In this document: positions 1-12,300 of the stretch, in pieces | How the letters are laid out: every line of letters begins with the position of its first letter | Position numbering within the stretch: position 1 is the first letter of the stretch | From: Holacanthus passer | Taxonomy: Eukaryota > Chordata > Actinopteri > Pomacanthidae | Assembly: GCA_025331565.1 (NCBI GenBank) | Contig: JAFREQ010000040.1 | Span: 1,815,501 to 1,879,500, forward strand | Reading direction: 5' to 3' | Length of the DNA: 64,000 nucleotides | Translations under genes and position numbers: made by a program | The notes under the pieces: generated by a model | Told to the model about the DNA's origin: nothing | Database searches by the model: none | What the model saw: the letters and a program-made list of their open reading frames with translations, nothing else

Positions 1-452
1 ACATTTGACATATAATACAAAATTTATAATGATTGAAATGGAATTTATAATGAACCTTTTCTTCAACCGACTCTGCAGTTCAACTGGACTGTCAGTGCGT
101 CAGTGTCTCTAAGCTTATGTCTTTGGTTTTATGGGCCACAGCTAAACTGTTTTGGTTCAGTCTCATGAGTTTGATCGAGTTTGGATGCATTGTTTTCTTG
201 TTTTTACTGACTTTGACCATATTTATAGTCTGAATTCATGATGTCTCGTCCAGGCCTCTGTTCCCCTCTCTGTCTCAATGTACTCTCTCTTTCAGCCTTT
301 CTTTCATTTGCCTTTCTGAAAAACTGAAAGCTGGACTTTACTTTCCATATTCTAAAACAAGAATTTACTATTAGACTTTGAAAGCTTTGTGATTTTAACC
401 AAGTTGAACGACGACTACTTTGTGAGCACAGCTAAAACTACAGCTTAGTTAC

Positions 453-478
453 ACCAAGTTACATCATTGTAACTTGGT
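453..478. repeat. perfect inverted repeat, 10-bp arms with 6-bp loop
   Basis: ACCAAGTTAC at 453-462 is followed by ATCATT and then its exact reverse complement GTAACTTGGT at 469-478. Nothing around it marks a mobile element. An unpaired related half-site, ACCAAGTTGA, occurs about 50 bases upstream. Confidence 0.8.
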
Positions 479-543
479 TCGATCGATAAAACTTACCAAA
501 GCTCTTGTGTAAAGACCTGCTCTTTAGTTGTGATCAGTGCTGT

Positions 544-563
544 CTGAAAGCTTCTGAAAGCTT
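544..563. repeat. tandem 10-bp duplication
   Basis: The unit CTGAAAGCTT is present twice in direct tandem, followed by a partial third copy (CTG). It is a short local duplication with no further sign of function. Confidence 0.8.
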
Positions 564-1033
564 CTGCAGCGTTCGCTCCTCTCGGTCCTTCTGTTATTAC
601 AGACATGTCTGAACTAACCATGACCCCTGGACTCACGGACCAGCCTCCTCTGTGTCTAGGGCTGATGGGAAATAGCAGTCGTCAAGGGCTGCTAAAAACA
701 GAAATATTAAATTTACAATGCCATCAGAAAAAATACCGTCCTCATGTCTGACGGACTGTTGAGGAACGTTCTGTTCTGAGCCGAGTTTTGCTTCATTTCA
801 AAGAGATTTCGAATTTGTCAGAAGCAGAACTCGCTTGGACTTCGGCTCTGTGTAACGCCTGGACTTTTGTAAATGTAGCAGATTGGTTTAAATTGATTTT
901 TTTACCCATATTTGTTGTGCTCTTCAAAAATAAAGTTCCACGCTGCTAGAAAAATCCAACATCTTACAGTACACAGTGTCGGATTGCAGTAAAGACGAAT
1001 CAGAAAACACAACACAGTGTCACAGCGGTTCAG

Positions 1034-1053
1034 TTTTTTTTTTTTTTTTTTTT
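1034..1053. repeat. poly(T) tract
   Basis: Twenty consecutive T. It could be the tail of a minus-strand retroelement, but no element body is recognisable to its left. Confidence 0.9.
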
Positions 1054-3740
1054 CCTCGATTCTTTGCAAAATGGAATTTTAACACAATTTTGAGCTTTTG
1101 TAAAGCCTTTGCAAATTCAGAAAGAAATGTTGACAGAACACAAATACACACAGTAAGAGTCCCAAGGGAGAAAGGAAAATTTACAATGGTTGAACCTGAG
1201 AATGTTTGTCCTGCAATTTGTACTTCTAAAGCCATGTTTGATTATTGTATTATTAAATTTTGTATATAGTCAAGATACTGATATTGATAAATTAAGATTT
1301 TTGCTTAGAAATGAATAATGAAAGTGTTGATAGACCCATGAACGGTTCTCTCATTAAGCTTCGTAGATGCTGGCTTGTCGGTCTATGCTCGCAAATTAAT
1401 TTGAATTTATGATTCTCTTATAGAGACTCATCTGCCTTTAGCTGCTGTTACTAGATGTGGATATGATGATAAATATCCGTAAATAGATGAATCATTGTCT
1501 GGGGATGAAATGAAGCCAACAGCACCTCCATGTAAAAACAATCTGCTCCATTACAGAGTACAGTTACCCAGCATTCATGAGCATGATGACCCTCAAAAAC
1601 CTTCGGACAGATCACACAGATTCTCTATTGACATGTATAAAAACCACGGTTGTGAGTCATTGATTCAGATGTGGTTGTATTGTGTGTACTTTCATTTGCG
1701 CAATTCTGCAGGCTTCATTTCACAGAATTGTTTTTCAGGTGTGAAACAGTTAATATGGCGAATGTCCACTTTTTTCATGCCAGCCTCTTCTTCTCTGCCA
1801 GCAGATCAGTAATTGTAGAGAAACCAAGACTGGGGTGTGTAACATGATTGGAACAATATGAGTCCTGTTTAGTGCGTTTTCGCCTTTGAAATTGTCCTCG
1901 CGCCACATGAGACTGGATTCGTTTGGTATCTTGCTAAGAAGAAGAAAAGAGCATCGGCGAGAGCGTGCCAAATGTTTTTATTCCTCGGTGCACACTTTTC
2001 CTCTGTAAGCTTAGCAGCAGCTAACAAACAGATTGACCACAGTTGAACCATCTCAGCGAAATCATTACACGAGACAAAGGCTAAAACTGATGCGAGCTAC
2101 AGTGGCGACGATTGGAAGCGAGGCAACTGTTTTAATAATGTCATTAGTAACACTTCAAATGATTACAGACCCATGAAACTGCAGTGAAACCCAACCCAAA
2201 GGACCCGTGTTTTTAATCTGCTTGAGAAACACTGAATCCTGTTTTTGTGCATTTTGCGCACCATATATTTCTATTTTGGGAACATGGGCATAAAGTAATT
2301 TTTCTCATGGCTATATGTAGTCATTATAGCAAAGTAAATGCTATACACTGTAAGTAATAGTCCTGGGCTGCTGGAGGAAGAACTATTACATTCAGTGGTC
2401 TACAGAGTCTATTTAGTGAAACCGAGCAAAACACCCTGCCCTCAGTAGGACTATCCATTTCAGCCGTGTAGGTTTTAGACTTGCACTTTCCTCAGATCCA
2501 CATCTGTCCATTTTGTCTAACATGGTATTTGTTAGTCTTGTCTTTTGCAGCTGTGACAAATCTACAAAATGCACTTAATTCTAAATATCTGTATCCATTT
2601 ATTAGATGTAAAACTCAAACATCAAGAAGTGTTGATGATAATTGCTCAAAACGTCACGCGACATGTGGCACACTGGACACAACACAGCATCCATTACATG
2701 TGGTGGCGTTTGATTATGCGTGTGTCTGTGTCCTCCTCCCATGCTGATGCTTGACTATTTATTCTCCCCCTACTTGTATCCTCGGCGGATTGCTTTGTCC
2801 TAATTGGAAAGCTGAGTTAATTATCCCCCAGCCTGTACTTGGCACATCATCTAGACCTCCCCAGAGAGACTGTTAGGTACGCTAGTCTTCTGTTTGTTTG
2901 GTCATAATAAAGTCAAGTCACAAGATGCCACAGGATGAGAGGAAATGAACAAGGCTAAGAAACCTACAGTACATTGTGCCATGTGTAGGTATGGATGCAT
3001 TTATATAGGGCATGATTAGCATGAGCAACATAGTGTCAGTGTCATAAGGTTTTAACGAACTATAATGAGCGGCTGCATCTTTTTGCTCAACCCCGGGGTT
3101 AGGAAAGATTTGGCTCACAAGCCTTAACTTGGCTCTTTTGAGGAAATTTAATCAAATTTTAATTTAATTTTTCACAAAAATCAATACATGAAGAGCAAAT
3201 TTGGTGGCAGCCAAAGTTTTACAGGCATAATTGCTGCCATAATTGGAGAAAGCTGAGGAAAAGCTGAGCAGAAAAACATGTTTGGTGCAATGACCAGTTC
3301 CAACTTTCAAAGAAGTCCCATCAAGACAACAAGAAGTCTGCATAATGCACAAAGCTACCATTACTCTAACCACTTTTTCCTACATGTACTTTATCTTATC
3401 GGTACTCCAGAGTTTGAGGTTGTGTTAACGGCATTGAAGCGATTGCAAAGCCAGAAAACACCCACTAACCTTATGGGGTTTGTAAACCAGTGTATCTATA
3501 TTACAAAAAAAAAGCAGAGTAAAGCATCATCGGATTGATCGTGGCACAGTCTCTCTTGGGATGAATTGTATTCAATTTTACCAAAAGAACTGACATTATA
3601 CATTTTATATTATAGATGATAAGTCCTGGAGCAGCCCCCAAAAGGCTTGTGTGAATTGACAAGACTGCATAAAGCTCGTTTACAGATGCTATTCTCTTCC
3701 AAGTCCTCTGCAATCTGCGTGCCACTACTCGTCTCCACTC

Positions 3741-3800
3741 CTAAAAAATGAACGATATCTAAGAGTCATTCAAAAAAATGAATGACATCTCAGACTTATT
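3741..3800. repeat. imperfect tandem duplication of about 30 bp
   Basis: Two adjacent related units each carry AAAAAATGAA, then GA(T/C)ATCT, then an A/G-rich end with CAT or TAT. They differ at several positions, suggesting an old local duplication. Confidence 0.55.
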
Positions 3801-4337
3801 ATAATTTAATAGAGCTCCGAGATCCTTTCCTCTCACGATTAAACGCAAGTTGAATTCAATTTTTATTATCGTTGCACTCTGAATAAAAAATCAAGAGCCG
3901 GAGGCAGTTTCAAATGTTGGTTTGAGCTGAAACACCGTCTTGTTTATAAGTGCTGTCAGTGTGTGATTGCTGAAGCTCTTAATGTGTCGCCGTCAGTTGT
4001 CTTTGTCACAATATGTACGACATCCTCAGTTAAAACAAATATGTGCTAAATACCTTTTAGATTGTTGCTATTTTGAATAATCAATGCAAAAAGAATTTTC
4101 CATCAATCAGAAAAGACAAAGTTCTCCTGAAATCTGAAGTCTTATTGACTCTGTATGAGCACGAGTCGCAAACAGTAATGAGGTTGACTTTATTATTAAC
4201 TTTATTATTCTCGACATACCTGCATTTTGTCCTTGGTTGCAGCCGAGTTTAAAATCAATTAATCTGCTCATTGCATAAGTATAGAAACACAAAACACAAA
4301 AAAAAAAAGTGACAGCTTCACTATCGCCTATTTTGTC

Positions 4338-4405
4338 AGACATCCAAAGATATTCAGTTTAATATCATAGAGGACTAAGAAAAATGGCATTTTTGTTTAC
4401 AGGAT
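4338..4405 (+). repeat. fragment of AT-rich dispersed teleost repeat (family R2)
   Basis: The string CCAAAGATATTCAGTTTAAT followed by ATCATAGAGGACTAAG matches the middle of a repeat that I recognise as widespread in teleosts. Its usual form carries AAAGATATTCAGTTTACTGT and TAATCGATTA motifs. Longer members of the same family are listed at 11955, 14921, 22985, 32545 and 50085. Only the central part is visible here. Confidence 0.6.
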
Positions 4406-6315
4406 AATTTATAATAAACTGTGAAAACAGTTTCAGATTAATGTTCTGTTTATAAATCTATAAATTGATAATGTTTTTGCTTTGTCAGTATTTTTGGGGG
4501 TTGTTTAATCTTAATATACATGAATGAATATATGAATGTATTTTCTTCATTTGCCTCTTCATCTTTCATCCTCCTATTAAGATGTTAGGGTGGTACATAA
4601 TGACCTCTCAGTGACTTCTCAGACAAATGTGAAATAAAAGATTATAAATAGTGTTTTTCTGCTAATCTGTCCTTTATTTTTTCTGTAGCCGTCGGGACAG
4701 ATGTGTTGGTTAAACTTATTTAGACTCACCGAGCCAAATGATGAAATACAGCAACAAAACGAGACGGACAGACAGAAAACAAGCCTAAGGTAGCATATAC
4801 CTTCCTGAGAAAACAGCTCTACCTAACCTTTGTAGCCAGACACCCACCTCGGACCCCCAGTGAAGACATGAAATACAGAAACTTCAAAGAAAACCTTGGC
4901 GGAGAAAAAAGGGGGGAAGACCTTGAACTGTGCAATAGGTTCTCTGAGCGTGTGGCAAAAAATAAGAAATGGATATACGAAGGGTGAAAATGAAAAATTG
5001 TTGGGCAGCAAACACATTTAATGGCCCTTTAGATCTGAAGTCATTTCCTCTATGTCCTCTTCGGTGAAAGGGTTTTCCCAGCTTTGAGTCGTGGTTTTGA
5101 TGTTGCACACCTCAGATAACTGTGATCAGATGCCGCTCAAAATGTGTATCGACTATTTGATAGGGTGTTGACTATCTCCCAGACTCCAATGAAATCACAT
5201 GCTTCAGCCTAGTTAAGAACCCTGGAGTGACGATCTCTTAATAGAGGAGTTGCGTTCAAGGAGCTGCAGAGATGCTGCGAAGGAGATACTTGATAGAGTG
5301 GCTGCTTTGGAAAACTGATGAGAAAGACGAGATGCCTCGAATGTGATCCAAATACCAACTCGCCGGCTCGGTCTCCTGGTCATAGGCAGATCCGTGTGAA
5401 AATTGAAAGCTTGTAAGCTGACGGGCCGAACGAGCGAGGACTGCCTCACATCTGTAACTTGTGCACAGCCACTATGTTATCACGCATGGCAATGTGGTCG
5501 GCTATGAATACCAAGTCCGATCCGCAATAAAGCTAAACACTCGCCTGAGAAGTGCGGTGCCAAGGTGAAATGTTCACCGTCCTGACCAATCAATCCTTCA
5601 AATCAATCAGCCACAGGCAAGGCAAAGGATTTTCCACGGGGGGGAATCTGACCAAAGTGGTGCTGCCGTCTGCCTTTGATGACGGACTGAAGCCTATTAG
5701 ATTAGTATGTTTCAGCTATGATGCATTTATTTAACAGCTCTCATGATTTACTCCCTAAAACCTTGGGCTTTTTCGGAAATTGCGTTGCCATTTTACTCGG
5801 GACCAGAAATAACATCTTCATTTCAAACTGTTCGTCACAAGAAAGTATTTTTTTTGTTCATCAGTCAACCCTGAAGTGTGTAATTTTCAACCCATCAAAA
5901 CCAAATTGATTGCAATTTAGTAGCTGGTAATTATTCCTATAAAGGCAGAGCACTAAATGGTGAGTGTCCTTCTTTTGGCAATTTTCATTTGTTATTGTTA
6001 GAGCACAAAAAAAGTTGGTAACACATTTTTCACTTTGTGCTGTTAAAATCATCTCAGAACACCAGAAAACAACAGATGGACTGATCTTGCTTTTTGAATC
6101 TGGCCCCGAACATCACATTAAAATAATAGATAATGCAACAAGTACAGAAAGTGACAACTTTTTCTAGCACTATTCAAAGTTTGAATATTTAAAGCACAGA
6201 ACTTTGCAGACTTAATGCCCAGATAACTAATAACCTTTTGGACATTTTGGGAAATTTTACAGTAGCTTACATTCAAATTTCTTTCAATGCACTTGTTCCT
6301 CCAGTTGGTTATATT

Positions 6316-6415
6316 TCATCATCATTCATCATCATCATCATCACCGGAGTCAAATTCCTTGTATGTGTGCACATGCCTGGCCAATAAAGCTGATTCTGAT
6401 CATCATCATCATCAT
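6316..6415 (+). mobile_element. LINE 3' tail (L2/CR1 type) between TCA-type microsatellites
   Basis: The segment 6344-6400 carries CAAATTCCTTGTATGTGTGC and then CCAATAAAGCTGATTCTGAT. This is the characteristic 3' end of L2/CR1-clade LINEs in fish. It is followed by an (ATC)n run to 6415, as expected where these elements end in short tandem repeats, and preceded by a second (TCA)n run at 6316-6343. No coding part of the LINE remains, so this is a severely 5'-truncated insertion on the + strand. Confidence 0.75.
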
Positions 6416-7700
6416 AAAACTGCTCTTTGGTTAAATCAACATACATTTTCTCATGTTGTTAAATTTTACATCTAGCTGTATTCCTTTATATCCAGCCGTC
6501 GTGCCCTGAGCCTGTTTGACAAATTATGATTAAGTTACATGGATGTAACATAAATTCCAGGGCAGAAACATGACTGCAGTTTATGGCAGGATGGACGTGA
6601 GTGATGGCGCTTACAGCCGAGGGGATCTGGTCCAGTACGTGACAGTCGGCCTGATTCACAAACACTGTGAGCTTGCATTAAATATGAGGATATTAGCTGA
6701 ACGTTCTTGATCTGTGCGTGTTAATACCTTTGTGAAATTTGCATTCATTAAAGTCCAGTGATGACGGTACAGTGTGCGTGTACTGTAAAATTTTTCAAAG
6801 TGGATTTTTAAGGTTAACTGCATGTTTTGCTCTGAGATGATTAGCAACCAAGCACTCTCCAGAGTCCCCGAATGTTCCTGTAATGTATAATAGATAAAGC
6901 AAACATTGACGTGTGAGCCAATTAATGAAATTGTGCTTAACATTCTGCCCTGATATAACAGGTTGACCACAAATCCTAAGCTCCTCTCTTCTGACATAAT
7001 TTGGTTTTGAACCCTGGCTAACATTCCTTGATTAGATTTCGTTATTGATTCTGCAGGAGCCGTGAAGGTCAGACCATCACTTGACTCACACAGACTGACC
7101 TTCAGAGGAACTCTGGCACAGACAGTTGTCTCATTTCATTTGACTGGGATCATTTTCTGGGATGGATGTCTCTGGATGTTCGATTTATTTCTACTTTTAT
7201 CACAAATAAATGTGCAACACATTTTGAATAGGCAGCCCTCAGATTTTACACAAGATCAGTTTACTTGTCATGAGGACAAATATTCAACCCGTGAACACAG
7301 GTTTTCAATGTGCTCTGTAGCTGCAAATGAAGCTTTTCAAAATCGAAAAAAAACAACTCTGACAATGTCATCAGGGTTTTCTCAGGTTGGGCTTGACATG
7401 TCAAATTCTGAACAAAAAGTCTGGCCATCCCTGACTACGTATGACTGCAGTGGCAAAACCTGTATTAGTCTTAGCAGTGTATTGAACCGAGTCAGGGTGT
7501 GTTTATGAATTTTTGGAAGACTTTCCATTTGTAAGAGTTAAGACTTACTATTTCTTATAAAAGCTACATAGTCTAACTTTAATGTTCAGCACATTTGAGT
7601 GAGATGTTTTTCACTTGAGTCCCAAGGTAGATGAAATATTACCAACATGTTAATGACGTTTTGGACATCTACACTCCAGCATGCCCTGTCTGACTTTGGT
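6416..7700. other. non-coding, no gene seen
   Basis: Several open frames, the longest 148 codons at 7062-7508, show no domain, no coiled coil and no similarity that I recognise. Composition is the same as the surrounding intergenic DNA. I see no clear repeat either. Confidence 0.6.
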
Positions 7701-7900
7701 TGTAATTTACGAATTCTTTTTGACATATACTCAATTGAAAACAGTACAAAGACAAATATATATAATGTTTGATCTCATCAACTTCATTGATTTTTGTAAA
7801 TATCTGCCTATTCTGAATTTGATGGCAGGAACACATTTCAAACAAGGAGCAACAAAGACTGTGAAAGTTGTGGACTGATCCAAAAACACCTGTTTGGATC
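7701..7900 (-). mobile_element. Tc1-derived MITE, copy A (fragment)
   Basis: This is a 200-bp piece of the same element seen complete at 46439-46938, in reverse orientation. Shared landmarks are TTTTTGACAT-ACTCAATTGA, the TGTAAATATCTGC segment, the GATGGCAG segment and AGTTGTGGACTGATCC followed by AAAAACACCTGTTTGGATC. It stops exactly at the middle of the internal palindrome, where LINE sequence takes over. Both terminal inverted repeats are missing. Confidence 0.85.
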
Positions 7901-7902
7901 GA

Positions 7903-9512
7903 TAGCTGTGTATGTCCCCCCTGTACTAACACTGACACAGCCTGAGATGTCGTCCACCCCGTCACAAGCAGGCTGCACCCACATGCCATCCTTCTTATTT
8001 CTGGTGACTTTCATCATGCCTCTCCGTCCTCCACGCTGCCCACACTCGCTCAATATGCTACATGCTACAGCAGAGACAATAAAATACTGGATTTATTTTA
8101 TGCCAACACCAAGGAGGCATATAACTCATCACCTCTCCCTCCCCGGGGTAGATCTGATCACAACCTGGTGCACCTCCTGCTGCCTGTGTACAAACCTCTT
8201 GTACACAAGCAGCCGGCTGTCACTCGTGCAGTGAAAAGAAGGTCCGGGGCTTTGAAGGACTGTTTTGATATAAATGCGTGGGAAGTACTTTGTGATGCTC
8301 ATGGGGGACGACATTGACAGTCTCACATGCTGTATAACGGACAATGTCAACATGTGTGTGCAGAAGGACTGTACGGTGTTTTTCAAGCAACAAACCTTGT
8401 ATTACTCCTGACATGAAGACTCCCCTTAAGGAAAACAGAGAGTGTTTAGGTCAGGAAGTGAAGAGGAGCTGAAGAATGTGCAGAGGGAGCTGAGGAGGAG
8501 GATCAGGGAAGAAAAAAACAGCTACAGGAGGAAGATGGATGATCAGTTGCAGAAGAACATCAGTGTCTCTAGGAATCTTAAAACCACCTCTGGTTATAAG
8601 GAACCTAACTCCCAGCCTGTGGACGACCGAAAAATGGTGAATGATCTGAACTATTCCTACAGTAGATTTGAGTCACCTGACCTTCCCCAGATGGCATCAA
8701 CTCGAGGCTTCTCAAGTCCTGTGCAGACCAGCTGAGCGGGATAGTTGAGCACATTTGCAACCTGACCCAAGGATTTGCAGATTGGTGCCAGATCAGATCA
8801 ATACAGGGAAAACCAAAGAGCTGGTAGTGGACCTCAAACACTCGTCCCGTTAGTGAACATCCAGGGAACAGACACAGAGATGGTAGAATACTACATGCAC
8901 CTGGGTGTTTCCCTGGATAATAAACCTGACAGGACTGACAATATATACGACAGGCCGGACTCAGGTGTTTTGGAGTGCAGGGGGCGCTGCTGAGGACCTC
9001 TTTTGATCATCGGCCATCTTGTATGAAGTGGTGACAGGAAGAAACTTCGCAGGCCGATTGAGAAGACCGGCTCTGTCATGGGATGCCCCCTCCACTCAGC
9101 GGAGGTGGTGGGAGGAAGGAGGATGATGGTGAAACTATCATCCCTGATGAAGAACATGTCTCACCCCATGCAGGACGCTCTGACAGCGCCGGGCGGCTCC
9201 TTCAGTGACAGGCTGCTTCACTGGCCGTGTGTGAAAGAGAGATAGCGCAGGTCCTTCCTTCCTGCTGCTGTCAGACTTCACAACTTCACAACGCAACTCC
9301 CAGTGGACACCACACACACCAAAACTGACAAATTCACTCCTGTGCAATATTAATGGTTCCTATGTGCAGTAATGTGAATTCAATGATTGTTTATTTTACT
9401 TATTCATTATATTGTTTACTTAATAATAATATATTGCTTTTTTACTGATGCTTCTTCCTTTGCTGCTGTAACACTGCAAATGTTCTCACTATAGGATTAA
9501 TAAAAGACTGTC
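7903..9512 (+). mobile_element. degenerate Rex1/CR1/L2-type LINE with deleted RT core
   Basis: This is a dead non-LTR retrotransposon. The end of the apurinic-like endonuclease is readable: a GDF motif near 8003-8011, then NKILDLFYANTKEAY, then the catalytic RSDHNLVHLL motif near 8150-8170. A linker follows (FRSGSEEELKNVQRELRRRI near 8442). The frame then reaches CADQLSGIVEHI near 8720 and jumps at about 8770 straight to sequence from after the reverse-transcriptase palm (VNIQGTDTEMVEYYMHLGVS near 8847). The catalytic YADD region is therefore deleted. The C-terminal end reads ERYRRSFLPAAVRLHN near 9236, with several frameshifts and stops. The 3' tail at 9455-9512 (TTTGCTGCTGTAACACTGCA, then GGATTAATAAAAGAC) is the usual fish LINE end. 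Clade assignment is from memory and is approximate. Confidence 0.88.
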
Positions 9513-10516
9513 TTGCGTATGAAAGGGCCATCCTCCAAAGGCTCAGATGTTCACAAGTAAGGGTGGGGCAAGGTTCACCACCTTGTAAGAAACTGCTCGG
9601 GCAAATAGTCCAATGGTTTAAGGACAACATTTCTCAATGCACAGTTGCAAGAAATATAAGGATTTCACCATCTAAAATCCATAAAATCATTAAAAGATTC
9701 AGGAAATCCAGAGTTGCTGCGTCTCTAAATGCAAGTTAAGACTCTACCATGCAAAGTATTAACAACATCCAGAAGTGCTGCCAATGTCTATGTGATGAGC
9801 TCATCTTAAATGGACTGATGCAAAATGGAAAAGCAGAGTGACAAGTCCACATTTCGTTTCATTCATTGTCTTGTTTTTCGGAAATCATGTCCTCTGGGCT
9901 AAAGAAAGGACCATCTGGATTGTTACCAGCACAAAGTTCAAAAGCATCTGTGATGGGTGTGTTGGTGCCCATCATGGCTAACTTACACCTCTGTGATGGC
10001 ATCATTAAAGCTGATGGTACATACAGGCTTTGGAGCAACATGTGCTGCCATCCACGTCTTTTTGAGGTTGAGGGACGTCCCTGTTTATTCCAGCAAGACA
10101 AGTCACGTGTTGCATGTGTTACAACAGCGTGGCTTCATAGTGAAAGAGCGCAGGTACTAGACTGACTTGCCTGCAGTCCAGACCTGTCTCCCAATGAAAA
10201 TGCAAAAACCCTGAACTGTTGAGCAGTCGTATTTCGAGCATGAATGGGAGAGAATTTCCCTTTCAAAACTTCAACAATTAGTTTCCTCAGTCCCCAAACA
10301 AAGTGTTGTTAAAAAAAAGGTGATGTAATACAGTAGTAAACAAATGTGTCCCAACTTTTCTGGAATGTGTTGCAGCATCCAATTGAGAATGAGTGTATAT
10401 TTATCATTGTACTGTATTCAGTTGAAAAGATGTGCAAACCATTGCATTGTGGTTGTATTTGTGTTTTACCCAGCATCCCATTTTTTAAATTTTTTTTTTG
10501 TGGAATCATGGTTGTA
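9513..10516 (+). mobile_element. degenerate Tc1-like DNA transposon (transposase relic)
   Basis: This is the remains of a Tc1/mariner-superfamily element. Translated in mixed frames it shows DDE-transposase landmarks: SDKSTF near 9840 (first acidic block), FQQDKS near 10085 (second block), then LQQRGFIVKERR and a C-terminal EWERI-like and QQLVSSVP-like region near 10245-10295. Stops and frameshifts break every frame. The right terminal repeat survives at about 10460-10516: TTTTACCCAGCATCCCA, then a T-rich stretch, then GGAATCATGGTTGTA. It corresponds to the right end of the MITE at 46439. The left terminal repeat is absent, because the body begins abruptly at the LINE 3' end. Confidence 0.85.
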
Positions 10517-11830
10517 AAGTCACCTATTAAGTGCCCTTTGATAATACTCAGATTCATGCATCTCTCACATCTAACGTTTGTTCTTGCCTGCTGACACATG
10601 TACGACTCTCGGCCATTCGCTTCCTCATCAAGCAGCGAGCGGGAAAGATTGCTCCAAGCGTCCGCTGTCATCTAAGGAAAGTCAGTCACCATTTCAAGGT
10701 TAATGGCAAATCACTTTGAGGGATTTGGGCAACGGGGGAGGGATTCGTGCAATGTCACAGTAGCTGTTATAAAAGATTACAGCCCAAAGACAACAGACAT
10801 AAAAAAATAAATAAATAAAAAGCCTTCAGGTTCCAGCAAATACTCTGATCACGAGAGCTCGGTCCGGAAAAGTCTGGCAATGTCGGTTTATTGACCTTTT
10901 CTAAAAGATTATACGTGCCCTCATATTTAATTTAGTGAAATGTGAGAGTGTCGTGAGCCTTCAGGCTGTCACTGACATGGAAATACCATTTGCACTTTGC
11001 ACTCGGTGTGTGAGTCTCATTTAGCTAATGAATATCTGGTAGGTACGAATGTGTGCATTTGTTCTATTAAAGTAATGGAAACGTGTACATCACTGTGATT
11101 GTCCAGCCGTGCAGGTTACAAGCAACTATAACTTATATATGTTACTACTTTATTCTCTTATCTTTGTGGGTTCATTGCACTCTGACATGAACCATAAGGC
11201 AGCTGTCAAATAAGGCTGTCAGAGGGTGAATATATGATATTCAAAGCAGATCAGGTTTATGGCTCTACGTGTTGGTCAGGCAGGTTTCCAGTTAAAAAGC
11301 AGGCAGATAAAATTCTGTAAGAAGAACAGATAGAGGTAAAGATCAGGATGGAAAAACAGAAAAACAAGAGCACTAAGAGTAGACGACAAAGAGGAAAGAA
11401 AATAAATGATATATACAGTATCACTAATGAGCAAATGCAAAGCAGCTGAAGAAAAACTCTCAGGTCTCTAGTGGCCAGGTGTGGAATGACAGGGTCTAAA
11501 ATATCACAGTGGTCGATAAACAACAACAAGCTGAGACACAATACACAGAGAGAGATGAAAAAAAAAGAAGAGGAAAAAATGTAAGTTAACAGTGTCTAAC
11601 CCCAACCTGCCGTTTTAATGAATCAATCATTTTAATTAATATTTTCATTTCAGTGGAATTTTACTCATTTCAGTCAATTTCACAGTCTAATCGGACTCTT
11701 CACGGTCGTATCGGCAGCCCTTCTGTCAGGCTTCATCACTTTATGTAGTGGAGTGAATAACATGTCACTGTAAAGGCTTCTGCTAAATGGAGTGAATTTC
11801 ATATGTGGTGGAGAGACACAAATTTCAGAA
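10517..11830. other. non-coding, no gene seen
   Basis: Unique AT-rich sequence with a short (AAAT)n run at 10801-10821. No coding signature, RNA gene or mobile element is recognisable. Confidence 0.6.
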
Positions 11831-11880
11831 TTACTACTACTACTGCTAGTACTACCACTACTACTACTACTCCTACTACC
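11831..11880. repeat. (ACT)n trinucleotide microsatellite, interrupted
   Basis: ACT/CTA units run through the interval with interruptions at TGCTAGT and CTCCT. It encodes a serine run in one minus-strand frame, which is a chance consequence of the repeat. Confidence 0.85.
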
Positions 11881-11954
11881 ATCCTGATTTAAGTACATTT
11901 TTACTCTCTTACTTTTTAAATTTGGTATAACACTGTATCTTTTAAAACAGTTCA

Positions 11955-12300
11955 GAGCTGAAATTAATGATTGATCATGATTGAATGATTAATTTATTGA
12001 TTGATAAGTCGATCAACAGAGAGTTAATCAGCAACAATTCTGATAATTGATTCGTCATGTAATGATTTTTAATGTGTTTCCAGCTTCTGAAATGCAAAGA
12101 TTTGCAGACTTACTTTGTCTTTTGTGATAGTAAACTTCAGATTTTCTGACTGTTTATTGGAGAGGACTTTTGAAGAAGTCGCCTTTGCCTTTGGGGAACT
12201 GTGATGAGCATATTTCATTATTTTCTGACATTTTATTGAAGAAACAATTAAAGGAGAAAACTATTGGCAGATTGATAGATAGTGAAAACAAGCTTTTGTT
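11955..12300. repeat. AT-rich dispersed teleost repeat (family R2), long copy
   Basis: The copy starts with GCTGAAATTAATGATTGATC, passes through several TGATTAAT and ATTGATTGAT motifs and the TTTGTGATAGTAAACTTCAG segment, and ends near AACAATTAAAGGAGAAAAC. The order of motifs is that of the family seen at 22985 and 50085 (AAAGAT-TTACTGT-TATAG core) but in the opposite orientation and diverged. The family is familiar from many teleost introns. I do not know its class. Confidence 0.55.

Larger units (their letters stand above)
1..960 (+). other. non-coding, possible 3' UTR end of an upstream gene
   Basis: No coding frame is recognised. The stretch 600-960 resembles a vertebrate 3' UTR: it is T-rich and ends with an AATAAA polyadenylation hexamer at 929-934 on the + strand. 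No exon joins to it in the window, so the gene, if any, lies to the left. AATAAA also occurs by chance in AT-rich DNA, and the strand and identity are unproved. Confidence 0.22.
1054..6315. other. non-coding desert, no gene seen
   Basis: All open frames here are short, lack family resemblance and are not flanked by a coherent set of splice sites. Apart from an imperfect tandem at 3741-3800 and a dispersed-repeat fragment near 4338, I see only unique AT-rich sequence. By position it is intron 1 of luzp2 or intergenic DNA upstream of it. Confidence 0.7.

Noticed and set aside
7062..7508. 148-codon open frame on the + strand
   Set aside because: No family resemblance, no splice context, and a length reachable by chance in 64 kb.
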